Source: CAZQQU01 sp964595625
GTDB taxonomy: Bacteria; Bacteroidota; Bacteroidia; Flavobacteriales; Flavobacteriaceae
Assembly (NCBI GenBank): GCA_964595625.1
Contig: CAZQQU010000012.1
Span: 10,077-74,076, forward strand
Direction of reading: 5' to 3'
DNA length: 64,000 bases
This document shows positions 10,301 through 18,606 of the stretch, piece by piece. The position numbers and the translations under genes were made by a program. The first letter of the stretch is position 1. Every line of letters starts with the position of its first letter. Below the pieces are notes generated by a model. It was not told where the DNA came from, ran no database searches, and was given only the letters and a program-made list of their open reading frames with translations.

Positions 10301-10356
10301 TTTTCGGCCCAATATTTCTGCCATTTAGCCTCAATCTCTTTAAAATGATACTTCAT
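7339..10356 (-). CDS. leuS: Leucyl-tRNA synthetase with an insertion in the catalytic region
   Basis: 1005 residues. It charges tRNA-Leu with leucine. The class I HIGH motif appears as PYPSGAGLHVGHPLGY near residue 41, the CP1 editing domain (TTRPDTIFGV) follows, and the KMSKSKYNVVNPD loop is near residue 774. The protein is longer than the roughly 920-950 residues I associate with flavobacterial LeuRS. The extra length lies between MSAYVYRIK (from residue 639) and QPIHVDLS (from residue 727), and its DNA is clearly more AT-rich than the rest of the gene. Both catalytic motifs and the anticodon-binding C-terminus are intact, so it is presumably the active essential enzyme. Own promoter box upstream. 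Confidence 0.95.
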   Translation of the reverse strand: MKYHFKEIEAKWQKYWAENQTFKAENNSEKPKYYVLDMFPYPSGAGLHVGHPLGYIASDIVARYKRHQGFNVLHPQGYDSFGLPAEQYAIQTGQHPAITTDTNIKRYREQLDKIGFSFDWSREVRTSDPNYYQWTQWIFIQLFESWYNQETDQAESICTLIQKFEKEGNAHLKAACDADAEVFTAEQWKNFSEEKKQRILLKYRLTYLAETEVNWCPALGTVLANDEIVNGVSERGGHPVIRKKMTQWSMRISAYAERLLQGLDTIDWTESLKESQRNWIGKSVGATVTFQVQNSEATLEVFTTRPDTIFGVSFMTLAPEHDLVAQITTPEQKAAVEAYVEATAKRLERERMADVKTISGVFTGAYAVHPFTHQPIPIWIGDYVLAGYGTGAVMAVPAGDERDYAFAKHFGIEIKNIFDKDISEAAFTEKSGFVYKNSDFLNGMDYKTAASKIIEELEKIGAGKAQVNYRLRDAVFSRQRYWGEPFPVYYVNGLPQMIVPKHLPIRLPDVAKYLPTEDGQPPLGNASVWAWDTVNNQVVENSKIDHKTVFPLELNTMPGWAGSSWYWMRYMDAHNENEFASQEALDYWQNVDLYIGGSEHATGHLLYARFWNKFLKDRGYAPTEEPFQKLINQGMILGMSAYVYRIKPYPPHSSNIEFKGGNLIELTNKFPYSVLVSKNLIDNVLGLKAGTKEYNEIVDLCIKWYRDNGVEIMTSANSTLLFTFNVQPIHVDLSCINDVTNELDIEKFQAHPLYQEYQNVKFILDENDQYIVGREVEKMSKSKYNVVNPDDICEEYGADTLRLYEMFLGPLEQAKPWNTAGISGVHSFLKKMWKLYHNGPNETFYISDEPAAPEALKSLHKTIKKVIQDIEEFSFNTTVSSFMICVNELTQLQCNQREVLEPLAVLLSPYAPHIAEELWEKMGHTTSISTAPFPVFDEKYLVESTKEYPISFNGKMRFTLVLPLDMPVAEIEKIVLAHEKTVHYLEGRTPKKVIIVPGKVVNIVG

Positions 10357-10382
10357 AACTATAAACCCTTAATTTGGAACTG

Positions 10383-10390
10383 CAAAATTA
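10383..10390 (-). promoter_or_regulatory. leuS promoter -7 box (TAATTTTG)
   Basis: TAnnTTTG match on the minus strand, 26 bases before the leuS ATG. Confidence 0.5.
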
Positions 10391-10468
10391 CAGTTATTGC
10401 GTGATACTAAAAAACAGAAATGCTATAAATAAAAACCCTAGATTGATGACATTAATTACTGCACCAAC

Positions 10469-11326
10469 TTAGGAAACGGGATGTAGTAAAGTCCCGGAAT
10501 ACATAATCCAAATCATAGATACAACAGCCAGTATATTGATGGCATATCCAAAAACTTTCATTTGAAAAAGTGTGTAGGGTTTGTCTTTAAAAAACCACGC
10601 AATATCCAACACTAACCACAAGGCAAATAAAGCCAATATACCGGCCAATACCTTTTCATCAAACCAAATTACAAGCAAACAAGTCTCTGCCAAGAGAATC
10701 AACAACATCAACCATTTAGAGTTTTTTCTCCCTAAAACTGTGGCCGTCGTTTTTTTGCCCGCCAAGCGATCGGGTTCTATATCCATAATTTCTCCCGCTA
10801 TATGAGCTTGAAAAGCAAAGAGTACCAAATAGGTAATCGTTTGCCAAGACAAAGGGGAAAGCTGGTTGAGTTGAATACTAAACAAAGCTGCCAACACATA
10901 TCCCGCCTGAATTAAAATCTCAAAAGGTGGTCGTTCCTTAACACGGAAGGGTTTACAATTATACACCACATTAATCAGTATCATTAAACTCAGTAAAAAA
11001 AGCATCTTACCTCCCCCTAACCACCCAAAACAAATCATAAAAGGTAAATTATACATCACGGCTTTCCACGGAACTTGTTGTAGTTGCCTATCAGTTGCTC
11101 GCGCTCCGAACAAGTAATTTCCTTTCCTTAGATTGACTCGATCGGCTTGGCGATCGTTATAATCATTTAAACCATATATCAAGTAATTGAGTGGAAAGGT
11201 CACATATAATAAACCCAACCAAAAAATGGGGCTTTCCCAAAACTCATTTTCCCATGAAAAAGGAACTAGGTAAATCCAAAGTGTAGGAAACCATAATCCG
11301 GGACGGGAAATTTTTAAATCAGTCAT
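10469..11326 (-). CDS. UbiA family prenyltransferase
   Basis: 285 residues from the ATG at 11326. A TTG 45 bases upstream is rejected because a promoter-like ATACTTTG lies in the region it would make coding. Both Mg-prenyl-diphosphate motifs of the UbiA superfamily are visible: NDYNDRQADR near residue 70 and DIEPDRLAGKKT near residue 180. They sit amid about eight hydrophobic helices, so this is an integral membrane enzyme. The family transfers isoprenoid chains to aromatic or sugar-like acceptors (quinones, haem, others). The substrate cannot be read here, and no menaquinone genes flank it. Confidence 0.82.
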   Translation of the reverse strand: MTDLKISRPGLWFPTLWIYLVPFSWENEFWESPIFWLGLLYVTFPLNYLIYGLNDYNDRQADRVNLRKGNYLFGARATDRQLQQVPWKAVMYNLPFMICFGWLGGGKMLFLLSLMILINVVYNCKPFRVKERPPFEILIQAGYVLAALFSIQLNQLSPLSWQTITYLVLFAFQAHIAGEIMDIEPDRLAGKKTTATVLGRKNSKWLMLLILLAETCLLVIWFDEKVLAGILALFALWLVLDIAWFFKDKPYTLFQMKVFGYAINILAVVSMIWIMYSGTLLHPVS

Positions 11327-11545
11327 GGAGGAGTCAGTACAAAATTTTACAAAGTATAATTTTATGGACAAATGAATCTAATATTCATTTTAAAAACAGA
11401 TTGCCTTTAAAAATAATCAAATGTACACGGACTGATTTAAAAAACAAATTTCTAATCTTTTATGCTTGAATCTATAGATTATTAAAAAAATAAACTTATT
11501 TATGTTAAAAGTTCCAACTCATTCAAAAAGTATTACTTTTTTACA

Positions 11546-11553
11546 TACTTTTG
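11546..11553 (+). promoter_or_regulatory. promoter -7 box of lipoprotein gene (TACTTTTG)
   Basis: TAnnTTTG match 36 bases before the ATG at 11590. Confidence 0.5.
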
Positions 11554-11589
11554 CCGGCTTTAACAAAACATTAAACCAAAATTACCATC

Positions 11590-12636
11590 ATGAAAAACCA
11601 TCTATTAAAAATTTGTTCACTAGCTGTTTTACTTATAGCTATTTCCTGTAATAAAGACGACGACAATGCAGAAGCTAACGAAGCTCCTACATACAAAATC
11701 GTAAATAATGGAAATGGAGGAGTCAACACTATTAACGATAATCAAGATTACAGTGAACTAGAAGTAGTACAAGCCGTTCCTGCGGTACAAGGTACAGACT
11801 ATCCACAATCCATTCCTGTTTTGTTGTTTTTTGACGATAAAATTTATTTACCTTCTTTAGAAAACGGTATCAAAGTTACCCAAGATGGTACCATCATCGG
11901 AGGTACTGTATATATTAATGAGGGAGCAAATGGATACGCAATTATGACTTTTGTTCCTAAAACCCCTTTTACACCGGGTACAACTATTATTTTTGAACTA
12001 ATAGGGATCCAGGACGACGGTGGTAACGAAATCCTGAACGGTAGCTACCAATTAAGTTTTTCGGCAAATCAAATCCAAGGAGGAAATTTTGACGGAAACG
12101 GAAGTTTCAATACCACGGACGGAGTACTTTTCTTAGGTGACGGTGCTATTATGACTGGTACACAAGGATGTGTAGTACCGGTTGATGGAAACAGTTTTGC
12201 TGCAATCACCACCGGTGACCAACTCATCTCTTCGGGATCAGCCATTGGGAATGCATCTAGTATTATGATTCTAGGTGCTATCGAAGAGAACATTTCTTCC
12301 TTAAGTTTTAGCTACAATTTCTTATCTGCTGAATTTGATGAGTATGTAGATAGTCAATTTGACGATTCAGTAATTGTAACTATTGTAGGACCTAATAACG
12401 CTCATTCCGAATTTTTAACCAGTGTAAATACGGTAGGTACTGAAGGAAACAACCAATGTATCGGATTTCCTAATATGCCAGATGCTGGGGATGATTATGC
12501 TGGTGCCACCGGTTGGATTAATAAAACCATCCATTTTGCAGGTGTTGGTTCTCCGGCGTATGTAATTTTTACTGTAACCGACGTAGCCGATACCATTTAC
12601 TCTTCGGTACTGGCTGTAGACCAAGTAACTTACTAA
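11590..12636 (+). CDS. Surface lipoprotein with Ig-like and choice-of-anchor-type domains
   Basis: 348 residues. A lipoprotein signal peptide ends at the lipobox LLIAISC. The residues after the cysteine (CNKDDDN) are lysine/aspartate-rich, matching the Bacteroidota lipoprotein export signal that sends proteins to the cell surface. A first domain (about 60-165) resembles an SbsA/Big5-type Ig fold (PGTTIIFELIGIQDDGGNEI). The C-terminal half (about 175-348), with SFSYNFLSAEFDEYV...DDSVIV and a final VLAVDQVTY, resembles the 'choice-of-anchor' beta-sandwich module found in secreted proteins. No catalytic residues are recognised. Probably an adhesin-like or structural surface protein; binding partner unknown. 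Confidence 0.7.
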   Translation: MKNHLLKICSLAVLLIAISCNKDDDNAEANEAPTYKIVNNGNGGVNTINDNQDYSELEVVQAVPAVQGTDYPQSIPVLLFFDDKIYLPSLENGIKVTQDGTIIGGTVYINEGANGYAIMTFVPKTPFTPGTTIIFELIGIQDDGGNEILNGSYQLSFSANQIQGGNFDGNGSFNTTDGVLFLGDGAIMTGTQGCVVPVDGNSFAAITTGDQLISSGSAIGNASSIMILGAIEENISSLSFSYNFLSAEFDEYVDSQFDDSVIVTIVGPNNAHSEFLTSVNTVGTEGNNQCIGFPNMPDAGDDYAGATGWINKTIHFAGVGSPAYVIFTVTDVADTIYSSVLAVDQVTY

Positions 12637-12660
12637 TTTACATAAGTAAAAACAGATATA

Positions 12661-12690
12661 AAACCCGTTAGTTTCCAGGCTAACGGGTTT
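12661..12690. terminator. bidirectional intrinsic terminator between lipoprotein gene and metF
   Basis: A perfect 11-bp stem (AAACCCGTTAG with CTAACGGGTTT) around an 8-base loop. A T-rich run follows on the plus strand and TTTATAT on the minus strand, so it can serve both converging units. Confidence 0.9.
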
Positions 12691-12724
12691 TATTTTTTTC
12701 GCATAAGCAAAAAAAATCTACTTG

Positions 12725-13681
12725 CTAAAACACGGCGGCTGCTATTTTATGGACTACATCACTTTTACCCATGGAATAGTAATGCAACACCGGTATTCCG
12801 GCAGCTTTTAACTCTTTGGATTGTGATACGGCCCACTCCAACCCCACTTGCTGAACGGCTTGATGGTCTTTACATTTTATGATTTCATGCAGCAGAATAT
12901 CGGGTAAATCTACGTGAAACCGATGGGGTATTAAGTTTATTTGATGACGGGTAGTAATCGGTTTAATCCCCGGAATAATAGGTACTTGGATCCCCACTTC
13001 TCGACATCTTTTGACAAAGTCAAAAAACTTTTGATTGTCAAAAAACATTTGAGTAACTATATATGACGCTCCTTTGTCAATTTTCTTTTTTAGAAAATAA
13101 ATATCGCTCTCTAAATTAGGAGCTTCGATATGTTTTTCGGGATAAGCCGCAACGCCTATACAAAAATCAGTTGCGGAAGAATTGAGCAACTCTTCATCCA
13201 AATACTTTCCCTGATTGAGATTTTGAATCTGTGCAACCAACTCAGAGGCGTAAGCATGACCTTCTTTTTCAGGTTTGAAATAAATTTCGTTCTTAACGGC
13301 ATCGCCACGTAGGGCCATCACATTATCAATGCCCAAAAAATCTAAGTCAATCAAAAAATTTTCGGTGTCTTCACGAGTAAAACCACCGCATAAGATATGT
13401 GGTATGGCATCCACTTGGTATCGATTTTGAATAGCTGCACAAATCCCCACGGTACCGGGTCTTTTTTTAACCACTTGTTTTTGAAGCAATCCGTTGTCCA
13501 ATTCTTTATAAACATACTCTTCCCGATGGTAGGTAACATCGATAAAGGCAGGTTTAAATTCCAACAAAGGGTCAATATGATCAAAAATGGATTGAATATT
13601 CTGTCCTTTGAGTGGTGGTAAAATCTCAAAAGAAAACAATGTTTTACCAGCGGCTTGTTGAATATGATCAGTAACTTTCAT
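12725..13681 (-). CDS. metF: 5,10-methylenetetrahydrofolate reductase
   Basis: 318 residues. FAD-dependent reduction of methylene-THF to methyl-THF, the methyl donor for MetH. Family signatures: FSFEILPPLKG at the N-terminus, VTYHREEYV, the GDAVKNE flavin loop and the PIIPGIKPI strand. It is the last gene of the minus-strand methionine operon, 24 bases after the cobalamin-dependent methionine synthase, so methyl donor and acceptor enzymes are made together. The operon ends at a strong bidirectional terminator. Confidence 0.95.
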   Translation of the reverse strand: MKVTDHIQQAAGKTLFSFEILPPLKGQNIQSIFDHIDPLLEFKPAFIDVTYHREEYVYKELDNGLLQKQVVKKRPGTVGICAAIQNRYQVDAIPHILCGGFTREDTENFLIDLDFLGIDNVMALRGDAVKNEIYFKPEKEGHAYASELVAQIQNLNQGKYLDEELLNSSATDFCIGVAAYPEKHIEAPNLESDIYFLKKKIDKGASYIVTQMFFDNQKFFDFVKRCREVGIQVPIIPGIKPITTRHQINLIPHRFHVDLPDILLHEIIKCKDHQAVQQVGLEWAVSQSKELKAAGIPVLHYYSMGKSDVVHKIAAAVF

Positions 13682-13705
13682 GGTTAGATAGGCTTGTATA
13701 AAATA

Positions 13706-16399
13706 TCAATTTGTTTCGTTTTCGCTGCAATGAGGTGCCAACCACTTCTGAGCTTCTTGAAAAGAAATTTTTCGACGCTCAGCATACGATTGGAGCTGGT
13801 CTCGGGCTATTTTTCCCAACCCAAAATAGCGGGATTGAGGATGAGCAAAATAATACCCACTCACACTGGCAGCCGGCCACATAGCCATACTGTCGGTCAG
13901 TTGCACCCCAATATTCTGCTCCACGTCTAAGAGTTTCCAAATGGTTTTTTTCTCCAAATGATCGGGACAGGCCGGGTATCCGGGTGCCGGGCGTATGCCT
14001 TTGTATTTTTCAGCTATCAGTTCTTCGTTACTCCACTGTTCTTGTTGAGCATAACCCCAATATTCTTTCCGCACCCGCTCGTGGATATATTCGGCGAGGG
14101 CTTCCGCCAAACGATCCGACAAAGCTTTAACCATGATAGATTGGTAGTCGTCTAGATCGGCTTCGAATTCTTCGGCTTTTTCTTGAGTTCCAAAACCTGC
14201 GCTTACGCAAAAACAGCCTACATAGTCTGTTAAACCCGAAGTTTTAGGAGCAATTAAATCGGCTAAGGCATGATTGTACACGCCTTCACGAGTCTTGGAG
14301 AGTTGTTGGCGCAACGTCAAAAACACGGCTTGAACTTGACCGTCGGGGTCGTACACTTCGATATCATCATCGTTGACTGTATTGGCGGGAAACAAGCCCC
14401 ATACAGCTTTGGCTGTGAGCCATTTTTCGTCCATAATTTGTCGTAGCATTTGCTGGGCTTGCTGGTATAAATCCGTGGCCTCAACGCCCACCACCGAATC
14501 CTGCAAGAGGTCGGGAAATTTCCCAAAAAGATTCCAACTCCTAAAAAAAGGAGTCCAGTCAATATACTTTTCAAGTAATTGTAAATCAATGGAATCTAAC
14601 ACCTGTACTCCCAATTGTCGGGGAACCGCAATGGAGGTGTTCTCCCAATCAATGGGAAATTTATTGGCTCGGGCTTCTTCGAGCGTACAGAGATTTTTTT
14701 GTTTGGCTCGGTCTAAGAACTTAACACGAAAATCTTCGTATTCTTGACGAAGTTGATTTTTAAAATCGGTGGGGTTACTCTGCAACAAGCTCCCGACCAC
14801 GGTGACCGCCCGGGAAGCATCGTTGATATGTACCACAGTATGATAATGGGGAGCAATTTTTACTGCGGTATGTGCCTTGGATGTAGTGGCCCCACCGATA
14901 AGCAAAGGAATTTGAAACCCCTCTTTTTGCATGGCTTTTGAAAGTGTAACCATTTCGTCTAAAGAAGGAGTAATCAAACCACTCACACCAATGGCATGCA
15001 CCTGGTGATCTTTGGCTGATTGAATAATTTTTTCAGGAGGAACCATCACACCCAAGTCGATAATTTCGTAGTTATTACAACCCAAAACCACACTGACAAT
15101 GTTTTTTCCAATATCATGCACATCGCCTTTTACGGTGGCCATCAACACTTTACCAACAGGAGGGGCATATTGGTCTTTTTGCGCCTCGATAAAGGGTTGT
15201 AGATAGGCTACCGCTTTTTTCATTACCCGAGCTGACTTAACTACCTGCGGTAAAAACATTTTTCCGCTACCAAATAAATCACCTACCACATTCATACCGC
15301 TCATTAAATGGTCTTCGATTACCTGAATAGGTCGCTGAACTTGCACTCGGGCCTCTTCAACATCTTCCAGGATGTAGGTATCAATTCCTTTAACCAAAGC
15401 GTGGGTGATGCGTTGTTGTAAATCTTCCTCCCGCCATTGAAGGGATTGGTTTTTAGGGGAAGTAGCCCCACCATTTTGTACTTTGATTTGTTCAGCATAC
15501 GTCAAAAGTCGTTCGGTGGCATCTTCCCGCCGATCAAACAACACATCTTCGACATACTTCAATAAGGTTTTGTCGATATTGTCATAGATTTCAAGCGTTT
15601 CGGGATTGACAATGCCCATGGTCATTCCATGGCGAATGGCGTGGTATAAAAATGCCGAATTAATCGCTTCGCGTACCACGGAATTTCCCCGAAAGGAAAA
15701 AGATACATTGCTAACTCCTCCCGAAACGTTGACATAGGGCAAATGTTCACGAATCCATTGGGTAGCAAGAAAAAAATCAAGGGCATTGCGCCGGTGTTCT
15801 TCCATACCGGTAGCAACCGGAAAGATGTTGGGATCAAAAATAATATCTTCTGGAGGGAAATGGGCTTGCTGAAGCAAGAGATCGTAGGAGCGTTTACAGA
15901 TTTCAATGCGTCGTTCTAAGGTATCGGCTTGGCCGTTTTCGTCAAAAGCCATCACCACAATAGCAGCCCCATATTTTTTGATTCGTCGGGCTTGTTGGAT
16001 GAAAATTTCTTCTCCTTCTTTTAAACTGATGGAATTCACCACACACTTGCCTTGCACAACTTGAAGACCGGCTTCTAAAATTTCCCATTTCGAACTATCA
16101 ATCATCAAAGGAATTCGGGCTATATCCGGTTCGGATGCTAGCATATTCAGGAAAGTTACCATAGCCGTTTTACCATCCAACATACCTTCGTCCATATTAA
16201 CATCCAAAATTTGGGCACCCCCCTCTACTTGATCGCGAGCTATAGACAAGGCTTCACTAAAATTCCCTGCTTGAATTAAACGTAAAAACAGTTTGGATCC
16301 GGTTACATTGGTACGCTCCCCTATGTTTACAAAATTCACATCCGGACGGACCACCAATGGCTCTAAACCCGACAGTTTTAAGTAGCGGTTAGTACTCAT
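13706..16399 (-). CDS. metH: Cobalamin-dependent methionine synthase, folate/B12/activation modules
   Basis: 897 residues from the ATG at 16399, which overlaps the upstream gene by 11 bases. Modules in order: pterin-binding domain (FVNIGERTNVTGSK start), B12 cap, B12-binding domain with the cobalt-ligand motif GDVHDIGKN at about 425-433, and AdoMet-dependent reactivation domain with RPAPGYPACPDH near residue 810. The homocysteine-binding module is absent because it is encoded by the preceding gene. Together they form the methionine synthase that transfers methyl from methyl-THF to homocysteine. Start chosen from the coupling overlap and the MSTNRYLKLSGLEPL N-terminus. Confidence 0.95.
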   Translation of the reverse strand: MSTNRYLKLSGLEPLVVRPDVNFVNIGERTNVTGSKLFLRLIQAGNFSEALSIARDQVEGGAQILDVNMDEGMLDGKTAMVTFLNMLASEPDIARIPLMIDSSKWEILEAGLQVVQGKCVVNSISLKEGEEIFIQQARRIKKYGAAIVVMAFDENGQADTLERRIEICKRSYDLLLQQAHFPPEDIIFDPNIFPVATGMEEHRRNALDFFLATQWIREHLPYVNVSGGVSNVSFSFRGNSVVREAINSAFLYHAIRHGMTMGIVNPETLEIYDNIDKTLLKYVEDVLFDRREDATERLLTYAEQIKVQNGGATSPKNQSLQWREEDLQQRITHALVKGIDTYILEDVEEARVQVQRPIQVIEDHLMSGMNVVGDLFGSGKMFLPQVVKSARVMKKAVAYLQPFIEAQKDQYAPPVGKVLMATVKGDVHDIGKNIVSVVLGCNNYEIIDLGVMVPPEKIIQSAKDHQVHAIGVSGLITPSLDEMVTLSKAMQKEGFQIPLLIGGATTSKAHTAVKIAPHYHTVVHINDASRAVTVVGSLLQSNPTDFKNQLRQEYEDFRVKFLDRAKQKNLCTLEEARANKFPIDWENTSIAVPRQLGVQVLDSIDLQLLEKYIDWTPFFRSWNLFGKFPDLLQDSVVGVEATDLYQQAQQMLRQIMDEKWLTAKAVWGLFPANTVNDDDIEVYDPDGQVQAVFLTLRQQLSKTREGVYNHALADLIAPKTSGLTDYVGCFCVSAGFGTQEKAEEFEADLDDYQSIMVKALSDRLAEALAEYIHERVRKEYWGYAQQEQWSNEELIAEKYKGIRPAPGYPACPDHLEKKTIWKLLDVEQNIGVQLTDSMAMWPAASVSGYYFAHPQSRYFGLGKIARDQLQSYAERRKISFQEAQKWLAPHCSENETN

Positions 16400-17396
16400 G
16401 GGCAACTAATTTTCTAGGTGAATAATTTCCGACCAAATCCGCCAAATGGCGTATATGTTCAGGACGGGTACCACAGCATCCTCCTACTATATTGATTAGA
16501 CTTTCTTCCAAATAATCTTGAATCTGGCGTTGCAGTTGCTGCGGACTTTGTTCGTATTGACCAAAAGCGTTGGGTAAACCGGCGTTGGGATATACAGATA
16601 CAAAAAATGGAGCCTGTTCGGCCAGTTGTTTGACATAGGGTTTTAACTGATCCGCACCCAATGCACAATTAAACCCAATGCTTAACAACGGGATATGTGA
16701 CACCGAAATCAAAAAGGCTTCCACCGTCTGACCCGAAAGTGTTCTTCCGGAAGCATCGGTGATAGTCCCCGAAAGCATGATGGGCACCGCCAAAGAGCGC
16801 TCTTCCAACACCTCCTGAATAGCAAATAATGCTGCTTTGGCATTGAGTGTATCAAAAACCGTTTCAACCAACAACAAATCGACTCCTCCGTCTATCAAAG
16901 CCTCCACTTGTTCTCTGTAGGCGGCTTGAAGTTGCACAAAAGTAACAGCCCGATATTCAGGGCGATTAACATCCGGAGAAAGGCTTGCTGTTTTATTAGT
17001 TGGTCCGATACTACCCGCCACAAAACGAGGTTTCTCGGGAGTTTTCTGAGTATATTCGTCCGCTGCTTGCTGCGCTAATTGAGCCGATTGGTAGTTTAAT
17101 TCATACACCAAATCCTGCAAGTGGTAATCGGCCATTGCTATAGAAGTGGCTGAAAAAGTATTGGTTTCTATAATATCCGCACCGGCATCGAGATAAGCCT
17201 GATGAATTGTGAGAATCGCTTGAGGTTGCGTGAGTGATAACAAATCGTTGTTGCCTTGGAGCGAACAAGGATGCACTTTAAATCGCGTCCCCCGATAGTC
17301 GGCCTCTGTAAATTGATATTCTTGTAACATGGTGCCCATGGCTCCGTCAAGCAGCAGTATTCGATTTTCCAGGAGTGTATGAAGGGTTGTTTTCAT
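16389..17396 (-). CDS. metH: Homocysteine S-methyltransferase module (N-terminal part of methionine synthase)
   Basis: 335 residues, equal to the first module of MetH. Seen: LLDGAMGTMLQ at the N-terminus, the first Zn-binding cysteine in GFNCALG (near residue 242) and the two further zinc cysteines in VGGCCGTRPEH (near 310). It binds and activates homocysteine through Zn. As a separate protein it must associate with the downstream MetH modules. Translation is probably coupled through the 11-base overlap. Located 14 bases after hom. Split MetH is, to my knowledge, common in Bacteroidota, so this is not a frameshift artefact. Confidence 0.93.
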   Translation of the reverse strand: MKTTLHTLLENRILLLDGAMGTMLQEYQFTEADYRGTRFKVHPCSLQGNNDLLSLTQPQAILTIHQAYLDAGADIIETNTFSATSIAMADYHLQDLVYELNYQSAQLAQQAADEYTQKTPEKPRFVAGSIGPTNKTASLSPDVNRPEYRAVTFVQLQAAYREQVEALIDGGVDLLLVETVFDTLNAKAALFAIQEVLEERSLAVPIMLSGTITDASGRTLSGQTVEAFLISVSHIPLLSIGFNCALGADQLKPYVKQLAEQAPFFVSVYPNAGLPNAFGQYEQSPQQLQRQIQDYLEESLINIVGGCCGTRPEHIRHLADLVGNYSPRKLVAHEY

Positions 17397-17410
17397 TTTT
17401 TACGAACGTA

Positions 17411-18505
17411 TTAATTAACTAAAACCTGTGGTTGAATCGAACTGGCTACTCGAAGTATATCCCCCAATACCCCTCGAGCCGTAACTTCTTTACCGGCACC
17501 CGCGCCGCGAATTACCAACGGTAAATCGCCATAAGATTCCGTGTAAATTTCAAAAACCGAATCCGCTCCTTGGAGTTGTCCGATAGGAGATGTTTTATCC
17601 TCTGCAACCAATTTGACTTCCAACGTTTCGGTTTGGGTACACAATTGGCCGATATAACGCAATACTTGCCCGGGTTGTAATTGGATTTTGAGTTGTTCAA
17701 ACCGAGGGTCCAACTCTTTCAAGCGTTGTTTAAACTGAGAAAGTGTTGTTTTTCCGTTGAGATTTTTAGGAACCAAAGACTGGATATACACCTGATTGAG
17801 TTCTTTTTTCAAGTCGAGTTCCCGAGCTAAAATCAACAGTTTACGGGCTACATCCTTGCCCGACAAATCGTCACGAGCATCGGGTTCGGTCAAACCTAAT
17901 TCGGAAGCTTGACGCAACACTTTTGAAAAAGGAATCCCAGACTCCGAGTAGTTATTAAACACATAGCTCAGCGATCCTGAAAACACGCCTCTGATTTGAA
18001 GTATTCGCTCTCCGGCTTGGTGCAATTTTCGAATGGTATCGATCACTGGTAATCCAGCGCCAACATTGGTTTCGTACAAAAACTTACGCTGGTATTTGTT
18101 GAGTTCACTCCGCAATTTTTCGTAAAATTGACTGTCTAAAGTATTGGCCACTTTATTGGCCGACACTATATGAAATCCACTCTGTATCAACGGTATGTAA
18201 TTTTTCACTAAGGCTTCACTGGCAGTAGCATCTACCGCAATCAGGTGGCTTAGTTTTTTCTCTTGAACATATTCGATGATGTCTTCCATGCGGTAAGGAA
18301 CCGAAAATTGTTCCAAATCTGCTTTCCAAGTAGGCGTCATACCTTGGTGTTGAAAAAAAGCAATTTGAGAATTGGTAATCACCGGAATTTTAATCCGGAT
18401 GTTGTGCTTTATAAAAATCTGATTTTCAGCTTCTAGCAATTGTTTAATGAGGGTACTGCCTACATTTCCAATGCCAAATAAAACAATATTTATGGTGGTA
18501 CACAT
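17411..18505 (-). CDS. hom: Homoserine dehydrogenase
   Basis: 364 residues from the ATG at 18505; an upstream TTG at 18532 is rejected. An NAD(P)-binding motif LFGIGNVGSTLI opens the protein. The family's ANKV stretch (VSANKVAN) and the catalytic/substrate region with GTEPDARDDLSGKDVARKL-type sequence (GLTEPDARDDLSGKDVARK) are present. It reduces aspartate semialdehyde to homoserine, the branch point to methionine and threonine. There is no aspartokinase fusion and no obvious ACT domain. Its place between metB and metH under the SAM riboswitch implies this copy is tuned to methionine demand. Confidence 0.92.
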   Translation of the reverse strand: MCTTINIVLFGIGNVGSTLIKQLLEAENQIFIKHNIRIKIPVITNSQIAFFQHQGMTPTWKADLEQFSVPYRMEDIIEYVQEKKLSHLIAVDATASEALVKNYIPLIQSGFHIVSANKVANTLDSQFYEKLRSELNKYQRKFLYETNVGAGLPVIDTIRKLHQAGERILQIRGVFSGSLSYVFNNYSESGIPFSKVLRQASELGLTEPDARDDLSGKDVARKLLILARELDLKKELNQVYIQSLVPKNLNGKTTLSQFKQRLKELDPRFEQLKIQLQPGQVLRYIGQLCTQTETLEVKLVAEDKTSPIGQLQGADSVFEIYTESYGDLPLVIRGAGAGKEVTARGVLGDILRVASSIQPQVLVN

Positions 18506-18575
18506 GGTAGTTACTTTTATACCTCGCCGCAAGGAGGTGATTAATTAATATCAGTGAGTTAAAAGGGTAGAAATG

Positions 18576-18598
18576 GATTTTTTGCTTACGCGAAAATC
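18576..18598. repeat. TTTCGC/GC-type palindrome in metB-hom gap
   Basis: GATTTT and AAAATC flank a GCTTACGC core. It is one of a family of similar short palindromes in this window (12693-12716, 19827-19840, 32259-32274, 49063-49078, 56424-56440). The rest of this 101-base gap holds an ACCTC/GAGGT inverted repeat at about 18521-18538 and no gene. Confidence 0.4.
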
Positions 18599-18606
18599 TT
18601 ATCGAC

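Noticed and set aside
10469..11371. TTG start of the UbiA gene at 11371
   Set aside because: It would translate through a promoter-like ATACTTTG; the ATG at 11326 gives the usual N-terminus.
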